This document shows, piece by piece, positions 26,189-33,885 of a stretch of 55,832 nt of DNA. Source of the stretch: Erysipelotrichaceae bacterium. GTDB taxonomy: Bacteria > Bacillota_I > Bacilli_A > Erysipelotrichales > Erysipelotrichaceae. The notes under the pieces are model-generated. The model saw nothing but the letters and a program-made list of their open reading frames with translations. It did no database searches and was not told where the DNA came from. A program made the position numbers and the translations under genes. Position 1 is the first letter of the stretch, and every line of letters begins with the position of its first letter. The DNA lies in assembly GCA_017405785.1 (NCBI GenBank), contig JAFQZR010000028.1, positions 1 to 55,832 of the forward strand, given 5' to 3'.

Positions 26189-26231
26189 GTTATAGTCCTC
26201 TTTTTTAGCACTGTCAATAGCTGAGTGCTAA
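26189..26231 (-). promoter_or_regulatory. CIRCE element over a sigma-A promoter (HrcA target)
   Basis: TTAGCACTG (26205-26213), a nine-base spacer and GAGTGCTAA (26223-26231) match the CIRCE operator except for one base in the left arm. On the minus strand TTGACA (26212-26217), 17 bases and TATAAC (26189-26194) form a near-consensus vegetative promoter, whose -35 box lies inside the CIRCE. HrcA would therefore block it directly. Confidence 0.9.
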
Positions 26232-26255
26232 TTTTTTGCATATTTTTTTACTTTT

Positions 26256-26888
26256 TTACAGCCCGTCACTGAAGTTGGTAACGATGCGCTGTTCCTTCTC
26301 CGGAAGCCTGTATTTTTCCTTTCCCAGCTTTAATGAACGCATCAGAAAAACCATGTTTCTGGCCAGCACTCTCATGGACTGCAGACCTTCCTGATCCTTC
26401 TCCACATCCTCTTTGGTATAGCCAAATACATTATTCCAGTAATTGCCTCCCGCTACCGGCATCTCTGAAACCAGGAAATACTGATTCAGCTGAGCAAACG
26501 CGAAGGTATTGCCGCTTCTTCTGGCACTGACCACACTGGCGCCGACTTTGAATCTCTTGTCAAAGGTATATCTGGTGCTGTAAAACAGTCTGTCCAGGAA
26601 ACTGATCATTGTCCCGGCAGCAGAACCGTTATAGACCGGTGATCCGATAACCAGTCCGTCTGCTTCCTCAAACTTCCCGGCGATCTCATTGACAATGTCA
26701 TTGTTTATCGTACATCTTTTCAGGTATTTGCACTGCTTGCAGCCGATACAGCCATGGATCATCTGTTTACCAACCTGTATCTTTTCGTATTCAATTCCTT
26801 CGCTTTCAAAAACGGATATCATTTCATCCAGAGCACGGTTAGTACAGCCGTCCGCATTCGGACTGCCGTTGATCAGTAATACTTTCAT
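26256..26888 (-). CDS. Flavodoxin-fold NAD(P)H-dependent oxidoreductase
   Basis: This 210-residue FMN-dependent reductase is of the NADPH-quinone/iron-sulfur flavoprotein group. The FMN phosphate loop is INGSPNADGCTNRAL at the N-terminus, and the isoalloxazine loop is IGSPVYNGSAAGTMISFLDR (about 84-103). The segment GCIGCKQCKYLKRC (about 48-61) gives four close cysteines, as in iron-sulfur flavoproteins, so a cluster could be bound. RBS GGGAGGACCTGATA. It is a single gene upstream of the CIRCE promoter, with no evident terminator of its own. The electron acceptor is unknown. Confidence 0.88.
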   Translation of the reverse strand: MKVLLINGSPNADGCTNRALDEMISVFESEGIEYEKIQVGKQMIHGCIGCKQCKYLKRCTINNDIVNEIAGKFEEADGLVIGSPVYNGSAAGTMISFLDRLFYSTRYTFDKRFKVGASVVSARRSGNTFAFAQLNQYFLVSEMPVAGGNYWNNVFGYTKEDVEKDQEGLQSMRVLARNMVFLMRSLKLGKEKYRLPEKEQRIVTNFSDGL

Positions 26889-26944
26889 TATCAGGTCCTC
26901 CCTATTACCTTAATTATCTTATGCCTTAACATATTCTGTCCAAT

Positions 26945-26979
26945 AAATCACCATAAAGAAAAGAGCATTTCTGCTCTTT
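26945..26979 (-). terminator. Terminator of the galactoside operon
   Basis: AAAGAGCA (26960-26967) pairs with TGCTCTTT (26972-26979) over a four-base loop. The minus strand continues TCTTTATGG. Confidence 0.8.
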
Positions 26980-26986
26980 CGTGTTA

Positions 26987-28753
26987 TTAAAGTATTTCGT
27001 CAAAAAGCTTTGTCAGGATATCTTCATCAAATGATGAACCCAGATAGTAACACTTTCCTTTACCGTATCTGTTTACGGTTGCGGCACTGTATCTGCCGTA
27101 AGGATTATCCTTCCAGCTGATAAGTTCCTTTGCCCCGTTAAGTGTCAGAAGTTCTTCAAACACATAACCCCGGCCCTCCTTATCACCATATACACATGGA
27201 GATGACTGTCCTGATAACAGTGTTTCATGCTCTTCGATCATTGATCCTGTCAGATCAGTCAGTCCTGCCGGCAGTCTTTCCCCGAAGATCAGGTTGTTGT
27301 CTTTATCCTTCCAGGAAGTACGGGCACTCATGACCACCATTCCACCCTTTCTGACATATTCCTTCAGTCGGTTACGGAAAGCATCATCCATTACGATCAT
27401 ATAAGGCAAAATAACTGTCTTATACTTATCAAAGCTTACAGATGAATCAATGATATCACAATTCAGATGACGCTTATGCAGCTGACGGTAGAACTTCTCA
27501 CATTCTCCCTGATAGGAGAAGACATCTGACTGTCTCTGTATGGCCATTGATGACTTGGAATCATAGTCATAGACGATACAGCTATCAGCTTCAGGGTATT
27601 CTACTTCCCTGTCTTTTACTTCATGCATGAAGCTCTGGGTTTCATAATACTTTCTTCTCTTGATATTATCGGTATCAACTATACCGAAACAGAACTGTTC
27701 TGCTCCTTTATTGAATCCACGGTAACGGAAGAAGATCACTGTTTCCACACCGTGATCCAGTGAATCCAGAGCCCATTTCTTAGCTTCATCCGGTTTAGGA
27801 GCATAACCTATATCATTATGGCCCTGCTGTCCCATTATCGATTCGGTAACCCAGATCTTCTCTCTCTTAAACCCTCTGGCAAAATCCACACTGAAAGCCA
27901 GATCACTTTCTGACATCGGAGCTTTCTGACCGCCCCAGACCGGATAGTTGTTATAGGAAACAAAGTCCAGGCACTGTGCCACTTCAAACGGTGAGAAGTG
28001 CTTGTTGATGGTTCCGCCCTCAAAGTCATGAGTTACCACGATGTTTTCATCAACGCTCTTCAGGGCATCCCTTAAGGCTTTTATGAACCCTGCGGCGCTG
28101 TGGCTTCTGAATCTTTCCCACTCCAGTCTCAAGGACGGATTGTGAGGCGTAAAGGACGGCCTAGGTAATGGAATCTGCTCAAATGAGCTATATGTCTGAG
28201 TCCAGAAAGACGTGCCCCACCTGCGGTTTAAATCATCTATGTCGCTGTATCTGCCTTTCAGATGTTCAATGAATTTCCTGCGGCAGTTTGCGCAATAGCA
28301 CATGTCGGAGCCTTCGTGTCCGATCTCGTTATCGACCTGCCAGGCCACGATGGCTTCTTCCTTTTTATAATGTTCAGCCATGGCCTTTGCCAAGGCAACA
28401 CCCTTTTCGATGTAGATGTCACTGTTGACACAGTAACCTCTTCTGGCACCAAACGGCTGACGGTAACCGTATTCGTTTTCATTCATGATGTCCGGATAAC
28501 GGTAATACAGCCAGGCCGGCATGGTAGCAGTTGGCACGCACATCATTATCTTCAGGTTTCTCTGCTTAGCCTTTTCAATGAACGCATCAAAGAAGGAGAA
28601 ATCATATTTTCCCTCTTCCGGTTCAAAGCGGTCCCAGGCAAAGTCACCGATACGGACCAGGTTTGCTCCTAAAGCCACGATATCATCCAGATCCTGATCG
28701 GCATGTTCCAAGCCCCACTGTTCAGGATAGTAGTCTACACCCAGATATTTCAT
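26987..28753 (-). CDS. GH42 beta-galactosidase
   Basis: This 588-residue GH42 enzyme releases galactose from beta-galactosides. The N-terminal barrel opens with GVDYYPEQW. The acid/base is E143 in WQVDNEIG, and the nucleophile is E304 in VTESIMG. The zinc-binding cysteines of the family are C108, C152, C154 and C157. The beta-galactosidase trimerisation domain follows at about 380-560. At 588 residues it is shorter than the usual 650-690, so the last small beta-domain appears reduced. There is no signal peptide, so it acts inside the cell on sugars brought in by the MFS protein. It overlaps the upstream hydrolase by ATGA. Confidence 0.93.
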   Translation of the reverse strand: MKYLGVDYYPEQWGLEHADQDLDDIVALGANLVRIGDFAWDRFEPEEGKYDFSFFDAFIEKAKQRNLKIMMCVPTATMPAWLYYRYPDIMNENEYGYRQPFGARRGYCVNSDIYIEKGVALAKAMAEHYKKEEAIVAWQVDNEIGHEGSDMCYCANCRRKFIEHLKGRYSDIDDLNRRWGTSFWTQTYSSFEQIPLPRPSFTPHNPSLRLEWERFRSHSAAGFIKALRDALKSVDENIVVTHDFEGGTINKHFSPFEVAQCLDFVSYNNYPVWGGQKAPMSESDLAFSVDFARGFKREKIWVTESIMGQQGHNDIGYAPKPDEAKKWALDSLDHGVETVIFFRYRGFNKGAEQFCFGIVDTDNIKRRKYYETQSFMHEVKDREVEYPEADSCIVYDYDSKSSMAIQRQSDVFSYQGECEKFYRQLHKRHLNCDIIDSSVSFDKYKTVILPYMIVMDDAFRNRLKEYVRKGGMVVMSARTSWKDKDNNLIFGERLPAGLTDLTGSMIEEHETLLSGQSSPCVYGDKEGRGYVFEELLTLNGAKELISWKDNPYGRYSAATVNRYGKGKCYYLGSSFDEDILTKLFDEIL

Positions 28754-29700
28754 TTGATCTTTCCGTCCAGCAGTCTGTTAACTGCGTCAGTATATTCTTC
28801 CGGTGCCCTCATGTAAGCCGCAGCGTGTCCGCAGTCATCAATGAGGTGGAGTTCCTTAGGTGAAACACAGGCCTCATACATCTTCTCAGACATGTAACAA
28901 GGCACATAGTGGTCATCCTTGCCATGAATAAAGACTATAGGGATGTCCGTTTTCCGGACACATTTTTCACCGACAGCGCCGGTATACTTTACCTTGTTAA
29001 GCAGTAATGACCAGAACATTGACGTATATCCCAGAGGGAAATAAGGCAAGTGGTAAATGTCCCTGCATAAAGCCTGGGATATTCCCAGTATTGAGTCAAA
29101 GCCGCAGTCATCAACGATGCCGCAGACATTCTTCAGCTTCATGTCAGCACAGTGAATGACCGTTGCCCCGCCCATGGATACACCATGGAGATAAATACGC
29201 GGTGAATCGTACATCTTATTCATCAGATCGACCCACTTGGCCACGTCAAAGCGGTCCAGATCCGAAAAGCCGTAATATCTTCCCTCGGAGTTATTGTGAG
29301 CGCGGTCATGAACAAACAGAACAGTTGAACCTCTGTCCTTATAGATCTTGTATTTGTCGCAGAAGTCGAAGTCCGGTGCGCTCTTGTAACCGTGAACGCA
29401 GATGACGACTTCCTTTGGATTACCTTCCAGCAGATAACCTTTCAGTTTCAGCCCGTCAAAGGACATGATTTCCAGTTCCTTAAACGGCAGTTTGTGGAAT
29501 TCTTCCATCAGAGGAGCCTGAAAGGCCTTCAGCCTGGCTGATGTAGGCCTCATCATGTCTCCTTCGGAATCAGTAAAAGAAGGGTCAGGATTATCCTCAC
29601 CCTTTACATGACTGTCAAAGACAGATCTGAACATGTAATAGCCGCCGTACAGCAGTATGGCCAGTACGAAGACTAACAAACCTAACACAAAGTAAATCAT
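28750..29700 (-). CDS. Membrane-anchored alpha/beta hydrolase
   Basis: This 316-residue protein has one N-terminal membrane helix (residues 3-24) and an alpha/beta hydrolase domain. The nucleophile elbow is LHGVSMGGAT, the acid lies in FIHGKDDHYVP, and the His is in DDCGHAAAY. VHGYKSAPDFD supplies the oxyanion region. It is a paralogue of the frameshifted gene at 6904-7814. It lies between the MFS transporter and the GH42 gene with minimal spacing, so it may remove an acyl group from the imported sugar, but that is inferred only from position. Confidence 0.85.
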   Translation of the reverse strand: MIYFVLGLLVFVLAILLYGGYYMFRSVFDSHVKGEDNPDPSFTDSEGDMMRPTSARLKAFQAPLMEEFHKLPFKELEIMSFDGLKLKGYLLEGNPKEVVICVHGYKSAPDFDFCDKYKIYKDRGSTVLFVHDRAHNNSEGRYYGFSDLDRFDVAKWVDLMNKMYDSPRIYLHGVSMGGATVIHCADMKLKNVCGIVDDCGFDSILGISQALCRDIYHLPYFPLGYTSMFWSLLLNKVKYTGAVGEKCVRKTDIPIVFIHGKDDHYVPCYMSEKMYEACVSPKELHLIDDCGHAAAYMRAPEEYTDAVNRLLDGKIK

Positions 29701-29702
29701 GA

Positions 29703-31109
29703 CTAATCTACGTTAACGTTCTCCAGGTCAACATCTCTGGTCTCTTTTATTCTTAACATCATGATGACCAGAGCAATCGTCATTAACGGCAGATAGGCAG
29801 CAGTTAAGACCAGCGGCAGGTTCATGGAGCCGGCAATCATGGTGACAACGTTATTGAAGACCATGTTAAGACCGGTACCGACCATGCCTACCAGCTGCAT
29901 GGAACCGACTACGGAAGCTCTTATCTCCGTCGGAGTTGATTCGGCCGTGATGATGAAGTAGATCATGTCGGAAATTGACCACAGACCGGCAATGGAGAAA
30001 CCATAGGCGAATCCTGTGATGTATGGATTCAGGTTATTGGCACAGCCCCAGGCAAAGACAGCCAGTCCCAGTGCAGCCCATAAGCCTAAGATCAGAGCTG
30101 ATTTCTTACGTCCTAAAGCGTCGGTAAGGAAACCGCCTAATAAAGTGAAGACACCGTTGATCAGAGGATAGAACATCAGGATGATATCAGCACCGTCAGC
30201 GGTAATGACATTTCTGGCAACGCCTGATTCGATCATGTTCTGATACTTGCCGGTATAACCGGTTGCGATGGCGAACAGTAAGGCCACAATGGCAATCGCT
30301 GTTGTCTGCTTATGAGTGAAGATATACCTGAAGGCTCCGAATACGGAAACGCTCTTCTTCTTTTCTTCGTCTTCAGCCTTCTTTTCAGCTTCAGCTGCTG
30401 CCCGTCTTTCTTCTTCAGATGACTTCAGATACCGTAATCTCTTCTGAGTGTATACTGGTGTTTCCTTGACAAAATAGATAGCAGCCAGACCGATGACAAA
30501 GGCCAGAATGATAGGAACAATGTAGACAAGACGCCAGGTTGAAGGATTGTTACGGTCAACGAACATCTTGACGAACAGGCCTAATAATGAAACGGATATC
30601 AGAGCGATGCCTTTGGTGATGGAGCAAAGCTTGGCACGGTGTTCCTTCGGTGCACACTCCATGATGTAGATAACCTGCATGTCGTTAGGGGTGAAGAATG
30701 TCATAATGACAACACCCAGCAGATATAAGGCAACATTACGTGAAATGATGGCGACTAACATGCCGACACCCATACCCAGAGTATTGATGATCAGGAATAT
30801 GCGGCGGCCGAACTTGTCAGCCAGAGACTTGTAGAACGGTGATACCAGATAGATCAGATAACATCCCGTTGTAACCAGGCCCAGTGTACCTGAAGCCTTG
30901 TCATATTCCGGTGATCCGAATGTTGTATTGAACAGGTCACAGATGGTAAAAGAGTCAACAGCTCCTCTGACGTTGGAGGCCAGCTCATCGACGATGTAAA
31001 TGACCGTTAAGACAACGATCAGAATCGCAAAATAATGAGCATGACCATGAAAGATGCTGTCTTTCTCAAGACGCGCTATTTCCTTTTGTTCTTTTTCTTT
31101 GTTTGACAT
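29703..31109 (-). CDS. MFS transporter, probable sugar importer
   Basis: This 468-residue twelve-helix major facilitator has the loop signature SLADKFGRRIFLI (between helices 2 and 3) and its counterpart FLTDALGRKKSALI in the second half. The central cytoplasmic loop is long and charged (about 225-260, EEERRAAAEAEKKAEDEEKKK). It is the first gene of the operon MFS - hydrolase - GH42, so uptake of a beta-galactoside is the likely role. RBS AAGGGAA. Confidence 0.85.
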   Translation of the reverse strand: MSNKEKEQKEIARLEKDSIFHGHAHYFAILIVVLTVIYIVDELASNVRGAVDSFTICDLFNTTFGSPEYDKASGTLGLVTTGCYLIYLVSPFYKSLADKFGRRIFLIINTLGMGVGMLVAIISRNVALYLLGVVIMTFFTPNDMQVIYIMECAPKEHRAKLCSITKGIALISVSLLGLFVKMFVDRNNPSTWRLVYIVPIILAFVIGLAAIYFVKETPVYTQKRLRYLKSSEEERRAAAEAEKKAEDEEKKKSVSVFGAFRYIFTHKQTTAIAIVALLFAIATGYTGKYQNMIESGVARNVITADGADIILMFYPLINGVFTLLGGFLTDALGRKKSALILGLWAALGLAVFAWGCANNLNPYITGFAYGFSIAGLWSISDMIYFIITAESTPTEIRASVVGSMQLVGMVGTGLNMVFNNVVTMIAGSMNLPLVLTAAYLPLMTIALVIMMLRIKETRDVDLENVNVD

Positions 31110-31138
31110 ATTATATGTTTCCCTTCAGTTCCTACTTA

Positions 31139-31168
31139 ATTATAAATGTTCACAACTGTCAAACTCAA
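31139..31168 (-). promoter_or_regulatory. Promoter of the galactoside operon
   Basis: The minus strand reads TTGAGT (31163-31168), 18 bases, TATAAT (31139-31144). A TTGACA also lies at 31156-31161 but is too close to this -10 box. Confidence 0.55.
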
Positions 31169-31169
31169 G

Positions 31170-31200
31170 CATCAAAAAAGAACATTCCTGATGTTCTTTT
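31170..31200 (-). terminator. Terminator of the glgB-glgP-pulA-ung operon
   Basis: AAAAGAACAT (31176-31185) pairs with ATGTTCTTTT (31191-31200). The minus strand continues TTGATGC after the T-rich arm. Confidence 0.8.
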
Positions 31201-31863
31201 CTACATCTGCCAGTTGATTGGCTCCGCTCCGTTTTTCTTCAGATATTCATTGGCTTTGGAGAAATGACGGCAGCCGAAGAATCCGCGGTAGACACTTAAA
31301 GGTGACGGGTGTACGGTTTCCAGGATCAGATGTTTCGGATTGGTTATCAGTTCTCTTTTCTGACGGGCGTTGTTGCCCCATAACAGATAGACGACCGGCT
31401 GATCCAGGGTATTGATCTTCTGGATGACATGATTGGTAAACACTTCCCAGCCATGTCCGGCATGGGAATTGGCTTTGCCCTTTTCCACGGTCATTACGGA
31501 GTTGATCAGTAAGACGCCCTGCTGAGCCCACTTGACCAGATAACCGTTGTTATAGTTCATCGGGATACCCAGGTCATCCTGTATTTCCTTGTAGATATTC
31601 TGTAATGAAGGAGGCAGCTGAACTCCCGGTTTGACCGCAAAGCACATGCCGCAGGCCTGTCCCGGTTCATGATACGGGTCCTGACCCAGTATGACGACCT
31701 TGACCTTGTCCATGTCTGTGAAATAAAAGGAAGAAAAGACCTCCTTTTTTGGAGGATAGATCGTCTTGGTGGCATATTCCTGTTTCAGAAAAGCGGAAAG
31801 CTCCTGAAAATAAGGTTTCCGGAATTCCTCGTTGAGGAAATCATCCCAGCTTGGATTAATCAT
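31201..31863 (-). CDS. ung: Uracil-DNA glycosylase, family 1
   Basis: This 220-residue enzyme excises uracil from DNA to start base excision repair. The water-activating loop is GQDPYHEPGQACGMCFAV (D62, H65) and the minor-groove loop is HPSPLSVYRG near residue 187. Other family parts are LLINSVMTVEKGKANSH and VYLLWGN. A longer frame from 31983 is rejected; ATG 31863 (MINPSWDDF) matches the family and overlaps the pulA stop in ATGATTAA. It closes the glycogen degradation operon, an odd companion for a repair gene. Confidence 0.95.
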   Translation of the reverse strand: MINPSWDDFLNEEFRKPYFQELSAFLKQEYATKTIYPPKKEVFSSFYFTDMDKVKVVILGQDPYHEPGQACGMCFAVKPGVQLPPSLQNIYKEIQDDLGIPMNYNNGYLVKWAQQGVLLINSVMTVEKGKANSHAGHGWEVFTNHVIQKINTLDQPVVYLLWGNNARQKRELITNPKHLILETVHPSPLSVYRGFFGCRHFSKANEYLKKNGAEPINWQM

Positions 31864-33883
31864 CGGTATTGCTCCCGAGAACGGCGATACTGCAGGACGG
31901 TACACAGACAATATCTCTGACAATGCCCGGCTGACGCTTTCCGTCGAATAACAGTTTCTGATAACCTTCGAAGCGGTAATCAAAAGTGCTTTCAGTCGGA
32001 TTGATGATGACCGTCAGGTCTGTATTCCCTGAGCAGTTGGCGATTCTGTAAACGATACCGCCTCTCACTGCTTCCGCTGTTACATCTTCCTTCAGCTGTT
32101 CTCTGTTCTTATTGATGCGGTATTTTCTTCTGATGTTGATCAGAGCCTTGGCATAGGCGATGACATCCCGATGTTTCAGTTTGTCGTCATCGGAAAGCTT
32201 GTTGATCTCATCAGGCTGATTGTAGGTATTGTCAAGACCGTTCTTGCTGCGGCAGTATTCCTGACCACTGTGAATAAACGGAATACCCTGAGCCATGATT
32301 ACCATGCCCAGGATCATTTTTACTCTGTCATTGATCTTCTGCGGTGCTTCATTCCGGCAACAGACCTTTAACTTGTCATATACGGTCATGTTATCATGAC
32401 ATTCTGCGTAGTTGATCGACTGTTCTGCCTTATCAAAGGTATTTCCCAGCATCAGATCACAGGCTTCCTCTGTCAGATTCTTCCGGCCGGTTGCCAATCC
32501 CTTACACATTGGATCAAAAGTACTGCCCTTGACGGTATCACGGAAAGTTCCGTTGAAGAAAGCGATCTGCGGCATCTTTTCACAGTTATCACTGCAGGCC
32601 ATCTCTTCCTCTTCCAGAGCAGTATTCATCTTCCAGCCTTCACCGTATAACATGATGTCGGACTTAATCTCCTTCAAAGTCCGGTAAGCCTGATTGATGG
32701 TTTCGATATCTATTATGCCCATCAGGTCAAAACGGAAACCGTCGATGTCAAACTGAGTAGCAAAGTATTTCAGTACATCAATGAAATACTTTCTGACCAT
32801 GTGACGCTTACTGTCAATATCATTGCCGCAGAAGGTTCCGTCACACATGTTACCTTCCTTGTCATAACGGAAGAAATAATAAGGAACGGTCTGGTTGAAG
32901 ATCGAAGTATTTACATAATAAACATGGTTAAAGACCACATCAAGATTGACTCTGATGCACTGCAGATGTGCCTGTGTTACCAGGTCTCTGAAATCATGAA
33001 GAACTCTTACCGGATCACTGACATCGGAAGAATAGCTTCCCTCCAGAGTGAAGTACTGTACCGGGTCATAACCCCAGTTATAGAACAGTTCCGGATGCTT
33101 TTCATCCACACTGCCGAAGTCATTTACCGGCATCAGCTGTAAGGAGGTAATGCCCAGATCCTTCAGGTATCCGAGCCTGTCCTTCATAGCCGCAAAGGTA
33201 CCTTCTTTACTGTAATCCCTGACACTTGTCTCATAGATCACTGCATCGCTGTAACGCCATAATTCCGGAATGTGCAGTTTTTCCACCTTATAACTGTCAG
33301 GATCGACAACGATACTGTGGTTACTGTTAGCCAGAGAGGCCTTGCCGTAAGGGTCATTGACCTGATGCCAGGCACCGTTGACTCTGACCAGATAACGGTA
33401 AACAGCCCCGATACATACCGGAGCTAATGTCAGGCGGTAAACGCCCTTTTCCGTACGGCGCATGTCAGCAGTCTTCTGCTTGCCGCCGTATTCTATTTCT
33501 GTCTTTACTCTGGCGGCTGTCGGAGCCCACAGAGCGAACTTGGTATACTTATCTGTCAGAGTGCTGCCCAGATCATCACCGTCATAGCTGAATTCTTCAT
33601 CAAATCTGGCGGTCTTGACGATGAAACGGTACTGCAGAACGCAGCGGAAGGCATTGGTGACCATGACCTGGTATTCATTGCCGACGGTTATCTCACCGTC
33701 AAATCTTACCTTATAGACAAAGCGGTCATCGTATTCCTCTTTCTCTTTCAGTTCCAGAGGAAAAACCTCCTGCCCGTCACTCAGATAAAAGACATCGCTT
33801 TTACCCTGGCAGAACTGTTTATCTATGACTACCTCTATGTCATGGTAGTCGTCTAGATAAGCCCTGACAAGATTCTCTGCCAT
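31856..33883 (-). CDS. pulA: Type I pullulanase / glycogen debranching enzyme (GH13)
   Basis: This 675-residue GH13 enzyme cleaves alpha-1,6 branches. The type I signature YNWGYDPVQYF is present, preceded by a CBM48-like domain (about 100-190, FALWAPTAARV). Catalytic motifs are VVFNHVY, GFRFDLMGIID (nucleophile Asp) and LYGEGW (acid/base Glu). There is no signal peptide, so it is intracellular and works on stored glycogen rather than external pullulan. It starts two bases after the glgP stop. Confidence 0.93.
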   Translation of the reverse strand: MAENLVRAYLDDYHDIEVVIDKQFCQGKSDVFYLSDGQEVFPLELKEKEEYDDRFVYKVRFDGEITVGNEYQVMVTNAFRCVLQYRFIVKTARFDEEFSYDGDDLGSTLTDKYTKFALWAPTAARVKTEIEYGGKQKTADMRRTEKGVYRLTLAPVCIGAVYRYLVRVNGAWHQVNDPYGKASLANSNHSIVVDPDSYKVEKLHIPELWRYSDAVIYETSVRDYSKEGTFAAMKDRLGYLKDLGITSLQLMPVNDFGSVDEKHPELFYNWGYDPVQYFTLEGSYSSDVSDPVRVLHDFRDLVTQAHLQCIRVNLDVVFNHVYYVNTSIFNQTVPYYFFRYDKEGNMCDGTFCGNDIDSKRHMVRKYFIDVLKYFATQFDIDGFRFDLMGIIDIETINQAYRTLKEIKSDIMLYGEGWKMNTALEEEEMACSDNCEKMPQIAFFNGTFRDTVKGSTFDPMCKGLATGRKNLTEEACDLMLGNTFDKAEQSINYAECHDNMTVYDKLKVCCRNEAPQKINDRVKMILGMVIMAQGIPFIHSGQEYCRSKNGLDNTYNQPDEINKLSDDDKLKHRDVIAYAKALINIRRKYRINKNREQLKEDVTAEAVRGGIVYRIANCSGNTDLTVIINPTESTFDYRFEGYQKLLFDGKRQPGIVRDIVCVPSCSIAVLGSNTDD

Positions 33884-33885
33884 CC

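Noticed and set aside
31864-31983. Upstream extension of ung by 40 residues
   Set aside because: This stretch is inside pulA in another frame and does not resemble any uracil-DNA glycosylase. ATG 31863 overlaps the pulA stop in a coupling arrangement.
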